Source of the DNA: Macrocystis pyrifera
Lineage: Eukaryota; Sar; Phaeophyceae; Laminariales; Laminariaceae
Direction: 5' to 3'
Assembly: GCA_031763025.1 (NCBI GenBank)
Contig: JASSKH010000021.1
Span: forward strand, 7,954,611 to 8,018,610
Length of the DNA: 64,000 nucleotides
Shown: in pieces, positions 45,401 through 50,261 of the stretch
Numbering within the stretch: the first letter of the stretch is position 1
Layout: each line of letters opens with the position of its first letter
Program-made: the position numbers and the translations under genes
Notes under the pieces: model-generated
Database searches by the model: none
What the model saw: only the letters and a program-made list of their open reading frames with translations
Told to the model about the DNA's origin: nothing

Positions 45401-45544
45401 TAGAGATAAAGAAGACACACAAGGAGAGCAGAAAGCTGCGGCGATGCGTTCTCCGGGCACTGGAAGCGTGTGCTGGCGGCGGCGCAAGCGAGCCATGCCG
45501 CCATTAAAGCACCTTCGAAGGGTCAGTTGCATGCTGGTTCGCAC
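26379..45544 (-). CDS. TRMU: tRNA-specific 2-thiouridylase, mitochondrial type (TRMU/MnmA), gene span
   Basis: Exons on the minus strand are 45544-44960, 43055-42921, 41826-41764, 41421-41319, 39632-39499 and 37859-37697, one unlocated, then 27591-27405 (end approximate), 27089-26972 and 26669-26379. Phases agree at each located junction. The family enzyme thiolates U34 of tRNAs using an ATP-activated adenylate and persulfide sulfur. Visible signatures are the PP-loop SGGVDSS at residues 180-186, [19 protein letters not shown], catalytic Cys271 in [36 protein letters not shown], and catalytic Cys374 in [10 protein letters not shown], then [20 protein letters not shown] and [12 protein letters not shown]. 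The usual NPD of TPNPD reads NMD. The Arg/Ser-rich N-terminal region of about 170 residues is probably a mitochondrial or plastid transit peptide. The unlocated exon falls between 37.7 and 27.6 kb, where the viral island sits. The gene may therefore be intact with an overlooked exon, or interrupted. Confidence 0.9.
26972..27089 (-). CDS. TRMU: TRMU penultimate exon
   Basis: Encodes [16 protein letters not shown], matching the family (C-x-F-R-x-R-H-Q and PCxL/V), then an acidic stretch. The start AG is GTTGAG| or a neighbouring AG a few codons upstream. The donor is probably CGG|GTGGAA, which gives phase 0 into the last exon. Confidence 0.78.
27405..27591 (-). CDS. TRMU: TRMU exon 8 (GQ motif and start of C-terminal domain)
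   Basis: The acceptor CTATAG| opens [17 protein letters not shown], corresponding to the TxGQ and YVV region of the family. It continues with [13 protein letters not shown] and FNWVEGFPP. No strong consensus donor is visible, so the end is approximate. The first codon needs a G from the missing exon. Confidence 0.78.
27640..27778 (+). repeat. Two short family A heads in tandem
   Basis: Two successive segments start with G-rich sequence and CATGCATGGCCGTAGTCG. The first stops at CCATAGG and the second at CTACAATGCCGG, each followed by G-rich sequence. They are truncated family A copies. Confidence 0.7.
27785..27985 (+). repeat. Family B poly-G-headed repeat copy
   Basis: GGGG then TTCTCATTTGTTGCTTGCC, TTTCGAGACGGAGCACCATT, CCTACTCCTAATAGAGACAC and TTTCCATATATTAAC, cut off at a G-run after CCTTCCTGTTGG. 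Confidence 0.75.
27990..28250 (+). repeat. G-rich low-complexity stretch
   Basis: Imperfect GGGGGGNAA-type sequence with several pure G-runs (28059-28078 and 28119-28143). No coding content. Confidence 0.8.
28243..28510 (+). repeat. Family A poly-G-headed repeat copy
   Basis: Carries GTGCATGGCTGTAGTCG, CCCCTACAATGCCGGGGCTG, CAAGCGCGAAGCGCCGTGAG and CATATGGATGACAGC. Confidence 0.8.
28581..28665 (+). repeat. Truncated family B repeat
   Basis: A G-tract followed by GTACTCATTTGTTGCTTGCC and GACCATTGACCACGCATCCC, then cut off at a G-rich run. Confidence 0.7.
28760..29060 (+). repeat. CTACTGCAA-type degenerate repeat
   Basis: The motif (AAC)CTACTGCAA/CTACTGTAA recurs about every 15-20 bases over 300 bp, e.g. 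AGCTACTGCAAAC and AACCTACTGTAACC. Intronic, no coding sense. Confidence 0.65.
29185..29815 (+). repeat. Tandem GATCTATCTG array, unit about 60 bp
   Basis: Five to six units carry CTGTCCGAATATCGGCAGTT, TAGGATCTAGATG and TCTGATCTATCTGTAGA. It is a tandem version of the GATCT-rich dispersed repeat found elsewhere in the window. Confidence 0.8.
29816..30100. other. Stretch without a recognised feature
   Basis: A plus-strand open frame (29752-30030) crosses here, but it begins inside the GATCT array and has no recognisable domain. I see no splice-supported TRMU exon here. Confidence 0.4.
30103..30280 (-). repeat. Family A repeat copy (reverse), poly-C end at 30262-30280
   Basis: Carries AACACCTCACGTTTCGCTTC, GACGCGCTCCGTCCCGGCAT and ACGGCCATGCATGATAGGG, ending in a C-run. 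The next copy's AT-rich end (ATATATATTATATATAC) follows with no gap. Confidence 0.85.
30281..30640 (-). repeat. Family A repeat, left part, interrupted by the viral island
   Basis: Starts with the AT-rich element end, GGTTGGGTTGGCGTCGGTTGG, GTCGATCACAGCTGGCGATCG, then CATATGCAAGAAAGTCCGCC and CATGCGACTCGCCGAAC. It stops where AT-rich DNA begins. The missing remainder (CTCACGGCGCTTCGCG and so on) resumes at about 36755. Confidence 0.85.
30683..30898 (-). CDS. Short viral-island ORF, acidic, unidentified
   Basis: 71 codons with a run of Asp ([11 protein letters not shown]) and a hydrophobic C-terminus ([14 protein letters not shown]). Its start overlaps the preceding ORF's stop by four bases. 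They may be two coupled genes or one gene split by a frame change. I do not recognise it. Confidence 0.4.
   Translation of the reverse strand: MMEFVMGNSICSSSEDVVITNMKSQCFDGNEDDDDLFDFSFEYEVTSLGVGAYMNIADMIMVFLYGWGKLY
30895..31101 (-). CDS. Short viral-island ORF, unidentified
   Basis: 68 codons with [20 protein letters not shown] in the middle. It is immediately upstream of, and overlaps by ATGA, the next minus ORF. No family recognised. AT-rich codon use like the rest of the island. Confidence 0.4.
   Translation of the reverse strand: MLLSSKKKSTLFRPHIVNLDSILDEYDYHLDYDRSSYTFISKWANCIEVKENENVMIGHSVLVPYASK
31150..31440. repeat. Inverted-repeat segment inside the viral island
   Basis: TTTATGGGGGCAAAATTGAA near 31161 is matched in reverse by TTGCCCCCATAAA near 31413, and CCCCCATAA recurs near 31327. 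The short frame at 31232-31444 runs through this repeat and is not believed to be a gene. Confidence 0.5.
31539..31603. ncRNA. Two-hairpin intergenic element, copy 1
   Basis: A GAGA/TCTC hairpin with CGAA loop, flanked by GG and CCC, is followed by CCAGGACAATGAA, an inner TCTT/AAGA stem and CCTGG. It lies about 200 bp beyond the stop of the minus-strand gene at 31804-32280. Structure read by eye; function unknown. Confidence 0.5.
31642..31676 (+). repeat. GC-rich heptamer repeat (GCACGCG) in AT-rich DNA
   Basis: Four near-identical units, CACGCGGCACGCGGCACGCG and onwards, stand out sharply from the surrounding AT-rich sequence just downstream of the first two-hairpin copy. Confidence 0.75.
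31804..32280 (-). CDS. Viral-island Cys-rich protein with coiled-coil and Gln/Pro repeat
   Basis: 158 residues. After a short Pro-rich start comes a coiled-coil-like stretch ([20 protein letters not shown]). It is followed by pentapeptide-like repeats ([12 protein letters not shown]), then a compact domain with [12 protein letters not shown], a hydrophobic Cys-rich segment ([20 protein letters not shown]) and [14 protein letters not shown]. The C-terminal part resembles small Cys-rich, membrane-associated domains seen in protist and large-virus proteins, but I cannot name a family with certainty. Intact start and stop; neighbours are two-hairpin elements on both sides. Confidence 0.65.
   Translation of the reverse strand: MAPIPLPPRPVKDEVKMASVTDEVSALQRDIAEKQSEVSRLKGANTVQPAMAQPTMAQPTMVQSSAVVQPIMVQPTISPPRGVEPGGVWITEKYFGPNSCSCVATLGICFWPLMWIPCCCHMDKTRVYLLGGKMYSKNGVNITDRNCADCNCLLWCSV
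32436..32513. ncRNA. Two-hairpin intergenic element, copy 2
   Basis: Same layout with a GAGA/TCTC hairpin whose loop is AATT, CAAACCC, an A-rich spacer about 15 bp longer than in the other copies, then CCAGGACAATGAA, TCTT/AAGA and CCTGG. It lies about 190 bp beyond the stop of the ankyrin gene. Confidence 0.5.
32703..33495 (-). pseudogene. Viral-island ankyrin-repeat gene with in-frame stop
   Basis: Minus-strand reading gives successive ankyrin units with [38 protein letters not shown], a TAA at 33213-33215, then [23 protein letters not shown] and [10 protein letters not shown]. The downstream open part is 150 codons. The single stop and lack of a clear start at the 5' end make it broken. 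Ankyrin proteins of this kind are common in large DNA viruses and often act as ubiquitin-ligase adaptors; that role is not visible here. Confidence 0.75.
33500..33625 (+). other. Short kinase-loop-like fragment, GC-richer than its surroundings
   Basis: The plus frame gives [14 protein letters not shown] followed by [12 protein letters not shown], resembling a protein kinase glycine-rich loop and the lysine strand. Only about 40 codons are present, without the rest of a kinase, so at best this is a gene remnant. Confidence 0.25.
33624..34046 (-). CDS. Viral-island C2H2 zinc-finger protein, copy 1 (partly degraded)
   Basis: 140 residues starting MSKR. Finger 1 is [19 protein letters not shown] and has lost its first zinc-binding His (Gln instead). 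Fingers 2 and 3 are complete ([39 protein letters not shown]). Finger 4 starts FKCD and then loses the pattern, compared with the neighbouring paralogue. Probable nucleic-acid binding, TFIIIA-like. It appears to be a decaying tandem duplicate. Confidence 0.75.
   Translation of the reverse strand: MSKRESGETVKPVKKIKKSHICDECGKSFSKSSNLEVQKMAHLGIKPFSCSFDGCNQAFTQRANLNKHELVHKGIKLFKCKTCNADFSRREHLSAHEETHLDKRDRMFKCDHPPKSWTNQFKTNQKLNRCSSVRYLCKSY
34117..34530 (-). CDS. Viral-island C2H2 zinc-finger protein, copy 2 (intact)
   Basis: 137 residues starting MSKR, then a Lys-rich stretch and four regular C2H2 fingers: [55 protein letters not shown] and [18 protein letters not shown], with linkers of TFIIIA style. 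It is a tandem paralogue of the gene 70 bp downstream on the same strand. Likely DNA or RNA binding; target unknown. Confidence 0.82.
   Translation of the reverse strand: MSKRSVETDTEINKKVKKTFLCDECNKTFNTITILKLHKNIHLGKSFECPFEGCGLVFTQRVNMETHEMTHRGIKNFHCTFDGCNSIFSRKAHLKRHEQTHLKERSREFKCDYNECDHCFMTKDGLNKHKRMNHKPV
34592..34830 (-). pseudogene. C-terminal fragment of an unidentified viral-island gene
   Basis: About 75 codons end at a stop near 34592 and read [20 protein letters not shown] and later [10 protein letters not shown]. The open frame extends upstream past its internal Met into [11 protein letters not shown] and then runs into the opposite-strand gene. It looks like the tail of a longer gene that has been truncated. 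Confidence 0.4.
34798..35309 (+). pseudogene. Frameshifted viral-island gene of unknown function
   Basis: The first frame ([20 protein letters not shown] and onward) is good to about 35080. The protein-like reading then continues in another frame with [10 protein letters not shown] and ending near NPDIMNEGY at 35309. The motif I/L-W-x-Y-I-Q-x-L is, as I recall it, typical of an uncharacterised family in large algal viruses; that assignment needs a search. One frame change separates the two parts. Confidence 0.5.
35381..35443. ncRNA. Two-hairpin intergenic element, copy 3
   Basis: GAGA/TCTC with CGAA loop, AACCCATGTTG, then CCAGGACAATGAA, an inner stem GATC/GATC instead of TCTT/AAGA, and CCTGG. 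The inner stem has changed on both sides while staying paired. It lies between convergent genes ending at 35309 (+) and about 35524 (-). Confidence 0.55.
35524..36530 (-). pseudogene. Broken viral-island gene(s), unidentified, possible ArdC-like segment
   Basis: The first frame (36530 to about 35800) is 249 codons with no recognised domain. It contains [14 protein letters not shown] polar sequence, [16 protein letters not shown] and a Gly/Tyr-rich end. Protein-like reading continues in a second frame (35820-35551) with [20 protein letters not shown], reminiscent of the N-terminal part of ArdC-type ssDNA-binding proteins, then in a third frame to a stop near 35524. At least two frame changes are implied, or two genes with decay. 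Function uncertain. Confidence 0.4.
36755..36902 (-). repeat. Family A repeat, right part, resuming after the viral island
   Basis: Begins CTCACGGCGCTTCGCG, exactly where the left part at 30640 left off, and continues to CATGCATGATATCGAGAACA and a C-rich end. Confidence 0.85.
36903..37030 (-). repeat. Truncated family A repeat (reverse)
   Basis: Carries AGCAATGCCTGCCTGGTCGG, TGCTCCGTCCCGTCATTGTA and GATATCGAGTACACCCCCC, directly following the previous copy. Confidence 0.8.
37405..37640. repeat. GATCT-rich dispersed repeat
   Basis: AGATCTCTAGTTCATGATC, then CGATCTGCCCGATCTAATG, GTGGGATCTGTACGACACAG and GTGGGATCTGTTCGATACAG. Related to the copies at 22.5, 23.7, 24.3, 29.2 and 46.9 kb. Confidence 0.6.
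37697..37859 (-). CDS. TRMU: TRMU exon 6 (second catalytic cysteine)
   Basis: Encodes [20 protein letters not shown] and [19 protein letters not shown], including catalytic Cys374, then ends in LTPSPG. The acceptor is CATAAG| and the donor CCCAG|GTGATG, phase 1. Decayed copies of its first part lie upstream at about 38100-38160 and 38240-38310. Confidence 0.92.
37947..38068 (+). repeat. Truncated family A repeat in TRMU intron
   Basis: A G-tract, then GCGTACTCATTATCGTTCATGG, CCATAGACGCTCGCATCCC and ACGTCGGGTTTTCACCGACC, cut off after CAGACATTGCTT. Confidence 0.8.
38080..38315 (-). pseudogene. Two decayed copies of the start of TRMU exon 6
   Basis: At about 38085-38162 the minus strand reads [15 protein letters not shown] after a variant of the LFPLGGL start. 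At about 38240-38310 a second copy reads like [17 protein letters not shown] across a frame change. Both retain flanking intron sequence resembling that before exon 6. They are non-functional tandem duplicates. Confidence 0.65.
38940..39490 (+). repeat. CCGTTA hexanucleotide array and higher-order repeat
   Basis: Imperfect CCGTTACCGTTA units run over about 370 bp, followed by CACCATTACC-type decay. A block containing GTGGCCATTTACCGCTACCA is present twice (near 39069 and 39230), so the array was also duplicated as a larger unit of about 160 bp. The open frames on both strands are artefacts of the unit. Confidence 0.85.
39499..39632 (-). CDS. TRMU: TRMU exon 5
   Basis: Completes ATGHYAR across the intron, then [20 protein letters not shown], the conserved tRNA-thiouridylase KDQ segment. 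The acceptor is GTACAG| and the donor AAG|GTAAAC, phase 0. Confidence 0.92.
40662..40732. mobile_element. MITE-like family 3 copy
   Basis: CCCTTTTACTAGTAGCTAC on the left and TTTGTCCCATAAACGGGACTGC on the right preserve the family layout in eroded form. Confidence 0.45.
40945..41245 (-). pseudogene. Two decayed copies of the 3' half of TRMU exon 4
   Basis: The minus strand at about 41165-41238 reads [18 protein letters not shown], and at about 40958-41020 reads [18 protein letters not shown]. Both are copies of [17 protein letters not shown] from the true exon. They lack the TPN and catalytic Cys part. One keeps an ACAG|GT donor. Between and around them, intron sequence (CGATATCCAACACTG) is also repeated. 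Confidence 0.75.
41319..41421 (-). CDS. TRMU: TRMU exon 4 (first catalytic cysteine)
   Basis: Encodes [19 protein letters not shown] with catalytic Cys271, then the conserved MGADLVATG. The usual TPNPD is TPNMD. The acceptor is GTACAG| and the donor GACAG|GTAAGG, phase 1. Confidence 0.92.
41490..41612 (+). repeat. G-rich and poly-G tract
   Basis: Two G-rich stretches (41491-41540 and a G-run at about 41580-41611) flank a short remnant resembling a family A head (CGTGCATGGCC). Confidence 0.75.
41764..41826 (-). CDS. TRMU: TRMU exon 3
   Basis: A 21-codon exon, [20 protein letters not shown], matching the family segment that follows the nucleotide-binding fold. The acceptor is CCGCAG| and the donor ACAG|GTGAGG. 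Phase 0 at both ends. Confidence 0.92.
42070..42242 (+). repeat. Family B poly-G-headed repeat copy
   Basis: A G-tract, then CGTACTCCTTAGTTGCTTGC, TTTCGAGACGGAGCACCGTT and GAGGCACCTCCAACGTTTGG. It is truncated by a second G-run at 42223-42242. Confidence 0.8.
42921..43055 (-). CDS. TRMU: TRMU exon 2
   Basis: Encodes [19 protein letters not shown], then [20 protein letters not shown], the conserved second part of the PP-loop domain. The acceptor is TTCCAG| and the donor ACG|GTGAGG. It is 45 codons, phase 0. Confidence 0.93.
43560..43897 (+). repeat. Tandem MITE-like family 2 (GTAATCAGAACC), about 3 units
   Basis: Units of about 110-120 bp carry TAATCAGAACCAAATATGG, TGGTGTGTAAACATAGGGG, CCATCGTGGGTTCTGATTAC and CCGTAATATGTATTGTTACG. 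Arms TAATCAGAACC and GGTTCTGATTA are inverted. Single diverged copies occur near 51.50, 52.97 and 60.95 kb. Confidence 0.8.
43899..44664. mobile_element. Element with inverted terminal repeats, about 770 bp
   Basis: The left end has GGCTGTTTCCTATGCGGTTC then GATTTCGAGCTTCAGATTT. The right end carries the reverse complement, AAATCTGAAGCTCAGAAATC then GAACCGCATAGGAAACGGCC. The interior has no transposase-like frame, so it is probably a non-autonomous DNA transposon. Confidence 0.7.
44676..44745. repeat. Palindrome with poly-A centre
   Basis: AACTCACAGCTGACGTATTT and AAATACGTTAGCTGTGAGTT form near-perfect arms around an A-rich loop. One arm sequence also occurs alone near 48160. Confidence 0.75.
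44960..45544 (-). CDS. TRMU: TRMU exon 1 (transit peptide and PP-loop)
   Basis: 195 codons from [13 protein letters not shown]. The first 170 residues are Arg/Ser/Pro-rich with poly-Thr and poly-Ser runs, probably an organelle-targeting extension, and one may hide an unrecognised intron. The end reads [20 protein letters not shown] with the PP-loop. Joining to exon 2 in phase requires a GC donor (CAG|GCGAGT). Confidence 0.85.
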
Positions 45545-46159
45545 GTGCGGTGGGCCTCTCGCACGATGGCGAGAGTCGACAGCATGTGTCCTTGGTTGGC
45601 AAAATCTCTCGCGGGACTGTCAGAAATTGGTTTCGCCTCCGCATATACTCTACAAACTCCTGTTGTAACGGCAATGTGAAAAGACGAGAAGGATTGATGA
45701 TGACGTGCGTCGAGGATTCCTGTCGCGGACTACAGATATCTCAGCAGAGGGGGGAGGTGAAGTCCACCATCTACCGATCACCCATCACCTCACCGATCAC
45801 CCACGACTATCTAGGATCCACCCGCTTTGAAGAAGCGGGCGGGGAAGCTGTCTTCAAGCTCGCACCCGAGGGACGAACTTGAAGACGACATACCGAGGGT
45901 GCTGCTACTCCTGCAGTTTTGATCTGCCCTTCCTTTAGTTCGTGGTCGTGCAAGTACAATTGCAGCGCGCATTTGCTCGTGTTTGGCCCCGTCGGGGATA
46001 CATAGCGGCACACAGATATTAGGTGTCGGGTCTGAATTCTGGGAAGCCTCGGAACCACGCTGCGCGTCCCGACTTTCCGCCACGCCGGTGCTGTCAAAAA
46101 AGACGCGGGCCGAGGTCAAAATTGCAAGCGAAGATCATCCACAGCAGTTCCGTCCAAAT
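45545..46159. promoter_or_regulatory. Divergent intergenic region, likely shared promoter
   Basis: 615 bp lie between the minus-strand TRMU start and the plus-strand ankyrin gene start. Both 5' UTRs and promoters must fit here, so bidirectional control is plausible. I see no clear TATA box or repeat insertion in it, in contrast to the surrounding sequence. Confidence 0.45.
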
Positions 46160-46892
46160 ATGGCATCGAACGGCAACGCGCTCGAGACACCGCAATCGAG
46201 TGCGGCTGCTGCCGCTGATATTTCATCCTCGGCGGCGGCAGGGACGGTAGATGTAGCAGGTAATGGTGCTGGCAAGGCATCGTCGAGCCCGAAGAAAAGG
46301 AGGAAGAACAAGTCGAAAAAGAAAAAGGGAAAGGGTGCTGGTGCTGCTGGTTCTGCTGGTGGTGCTGCTGCTGGTGGTGCGGTGAAAACAGCAGCAACCG
46401 CGTCTCCTTCCCCCCAGCTGCAGTCAAAGCCGCACGAGCGTCCCCAGTCCCCTACACAACACGTGTCACAGTCGCTGCCGGAGAAGCAACAACAACCGCA
46501 GCAACCACAGGAGCAATCACAGCAGCAACCACAGCAGCAGCAGCAGCAACAGCAACCACAGGAGCAACCACAGCAGCAGCAGCAGCAGCAGCAACCACAG
46601 CAGCAGGAACAAGCCATTGATCAGCACCACCAAACACAGAGTCCTCCCTCGCGATCCGAAGCCCCACTCGTCACTCGCGCCGAAACCGCAACGGACAGCA
46701 ATGAAGAACCTGTTGACGAATCGCGGCAGCAGGATGGTGTCTTCGCCCCGGAGATAATCAGCCGCGGTCCTGCCCCTGTTTTCACCCAAGTTAAGGATAT
46801 CAACGACGGTGAGACAGTCGTTGCTCCGTTCGAGTGTTCCTGGGCGACTACGGGTGGCTCGAGGGATCTGAGGTTGACGGCAGAAGCCACCG
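46160..46892 (+). CDS. Ankyrin gene exon 1 (Lys- and Gln-rich)
   Basis: Starts ASNGNALETPQSS after an ATG in the context CCAAATATGG; an upstream in-frame ATG at 45983 is possible but less likely. It encodes a basic stretch that could act as a nuclear signal, then a CAG/CAA-rich polyglutamine region, then PFECSWATTGG. The donor is CACCG|GTGAGC, phase 1. Confidence 0.75.
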
Positions 46893-49800
46893 GTGAGCTA
46901 CGAATAGGAGAGTACCAGTTTCCACGCCTCGAACAGATCATCGATGCCCACTTCATGGTCTACTGTAGGTCTTTGAGAGCAGATATTGAGTGTGGATCCC
47001 TGATGATCTGTATGCTCTACTGCTGCAGGTCATTTTGCGGGGCGAGAGCCGCATAAAAACTCCATGATTTATAGAACGTCTTTCCTGGGTTGGATCTGTG
47101 CTATACAGATCATGTGCAGCATCTTATAGCGGCATGTTAGGATCTATATACTTGTAGATGAACTACAGCACCTACCGTAGATCATGATCTGTCTGATGTG
47201 TGCAAACTTCCCGACCCAAGTATATACCCAACGCAAACAAAATACCCTAGACTACGTGTAAACCTCTCCTCTCCCCCCTTTCATTCGTACAATCAGCTGT
47301 CACTCTGATCGGGAGTACACGTTCCGTTCGGTGTTCATACCAGAATCCAAACGGGGACTATATTCGTTAAGGGCAGGGTGGTATCTGGTACCCTACTCCC
47401 TCCTCACAGCACTTAGTTGTCTTTCTCTTTTCCTTCGCCCTTTTGCTACGTGTTCTCCCTTTTCTCCAGCATTTTGCGTTTCGTTCGTGCCGGCGCAGTC
47501 TGTGAATTTTCGGTACGCGAATAGAGTTCTATCAGTACATAAATACAGGGCGTACTGGTTATACCTACGTAAAGCGCAGGCTTAGCGAACCCACCGCATC
47601 TCCCGGGTGGATCGAGCCTCCGCGTGAATCCGGCGGCCGGGGCGCGGGGGGGGGGGGGGGTAGTCACAGCACAGGAGTAGTCTGCTGTGATGGTTGTGTC
47701 CTTTCGGGCGCAAGAGCCCAAGCGTTGCATTTATGCTACGTATCACTCTGGCCTTCACTCCTTTAGGACTGCACTCCCATTGTCGGGGGAAAAAATGTTG
47801 TAATTAGAGTAAAAATTAGCCGTATGTACACTGCGATACTAAAATGGTTAAGGAACATATTCCCCGTTTGGATTATGATGTAAACATCGAACGGAGACTA
47901 TTTTTCCAGGGTTCTACACTATTTGACCTTGTCGTGGGCATGCCGTGGCATTATCATGGTACCCCCCCATGGCATACCATGACATCACCACGGCATCCCA
48001 TGGCGTTGCGTAGGATTCCATGGCATGCCGTGGGGGGTGCCCGGCTGGCTATGGGTGGTACCATGTACATCCCCCCTATATACACGCCCTTGCTGGTATA
48101 TGCTATACTCTTGAACCACAGTACCAGTATCACGCAGCTCGCGTATCGACATATCAGAAGAACTCACAGCTGACGTATTCCTAAGCACTTAAAAACTACA
48201 TGTTGAGCCTGCTGCGCAGATCACACCCGTACACCGTGCGCGATACCTCTGAGGAAGGAGTACTTCTCCGGGACAGGCTCGAACTCTTGCGTGAGACTGG
48301 GTGCGCCCTGCACCAACACCTGTACTGTATCACAGGTGGAGGGGACCCCCCCCTTGCATAATGTGGGCGTAAAAACATCCTTGTGGAAACTTGGAACAAT
48401 TTAGCACACTATTTCGTAGGCGTGCCGAATTGAGAGGTTGTCAATACCTTGCTGATATTGCTAGATTGTTTGATGTCTCCACAAGGATGTTTTCACGCTC
48501 ACATGGTGCAGAGGGGGGGGGGGGGGGGATCCCGGCCACTTGTGATAAAAATGGTGTTTCTTCTGTTCCGTGCAAAAGCGGAGGCGTTTTTTTCTTGACT
48601 CCCAAATTCTTAACCCCTTCAGGACTGCACTCCCGTTGAGAGGACAAAACATTGGAATCAGAGTCCAATTAGGTTTATGTAGAGTTCAGTGCTAAAAGGG
48701 TCTAAGAGCTGTCGTGTACCTGGTACTGCGTGTGACACGCACTGCCCCAAACTATTTGTTTTCGCACCCAGGCAACCAAGAGGCGGAAAGCGAAAGCGAC
48801 GAGTTCCAAAACTTTCAAGACGAAGAGCCTGCTGCGATCTCGGACAGAAGCTCCCACCCTTTGCTGGCCGTGCCACAGAGCGATCTGGCCCGGGATGAGA
48901 CCCGAGAAAAATGCATGGGCGAAGGGAGGGAGAGCGGGGTTGGCGAAGAAATTGGCACGATAGCGCCTCCGTCTCGGGTGAATGCGGAGCAAGACTATGG
49001 CTGTGTCAACGGATCGTTGGAGGTGCCGGAGGAAGACATCGATGACGAAGAGAGCCAGCTGTTGGAGTCTGCCGCCCCTAGCTCGCATCCATCCGCGGAA
49101 AGAGTCTTGGCAGTGGCAGCAGCAGCAGAAGCAGAAAAAACAGCAAAAAAGAAACAGCAGCAGCAGAAGCAGCAGTAGCAGCAGCAGCGGCGGCGGCGGC
49201 GGCGGCAGCAGCAGCAGCAGAAGCAGAAGCAGCAAAAGAAAAAGCAGAAGCAGAAGAAGAAGCACGGGCGAAAGCACAGGCAGAAGCAGAAGAAGCAGCA
49301 GCAGCAGCAGCGGAAGCAGCGGAAGCAGAAGCAGCAGAAGCAGCAGCAGATGCAAAAGCAGCAGCAGCGAAGGCGGCAGCGGCAAAGGTAGCAGCAAAGG
49401 CAAAGGCGAAGGCAGCAATAGCAGCGAAGGCGAAGGCAGCGACAGCAGCAAAGGCAAAGGCAGCAGCGAAGGGAGGGACAAAGACAGGAGCGGCAGTAAA
49501 AGCTAATACAAAGGCGGCAACAGCAGCAAAGGCAAGATCAGCAGCAGCAGCAGCAGCAGCGGCAGCGGCAGCAGCGGCAGCAGCGGCAAGTACAGCGGAA
49601 GCAGCAGCAGCAGTGACGGCAGCACCGGCAGGAACAACATCAGCCGCAGGAACAGCGTCAGCAGACGCAGAAGAAAGCAGCAGCGACAGCGCCAGCATCA
49701 CCGGAGGCAGCACCCGCACCAGCACCAGCACCAGCAGCAGCACCAGCGCCAGCAAAAATAACAGTAACAGTAACAGCAACAGCAACGGCGGCCATTGCGG

Positions 49801-50165
49801 CAGAGAGCGTCCGCTTGCTTGCCGTAGTACCTTGTGCGACCGAACAAGCGGACGACGATGAGCAGAAAACGTTAGCAGACCCAGGGCGATCTCCTTTAAC
49901 TGACGGAGGCGTTTCTAACGAGCTGCTTCAAGGCCCTCCTTCTCCCACAGAGGCGGGAAAGACCCAAAACAATGTGAGTACCTAGTTGAGGAGGGATTCT
50001 CGTGGGCTTACTCATGTATAGCTTGCATTATCCTTTTGACTATTGACCACGCATCCCTTTCAAGACGAGCGGGGGGGGTTCTTAGCGAAAATGTGATCAC
50101 AAAGGTTGACCACCATGATCATTTTTATCTTGATAATTATCAAACCAGCGTGAACAGCTACTGGC

Positions 50166-50261
<96 letters not shown>

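Noticed and set aside
49078..49785. 235-codon minus-strand Leu/Ala-rich frame
   Set aside because: It is the reverse of the CAG/GCA-rich ankyrin gene exon 2; trinucleotide repeats keep all frames open.
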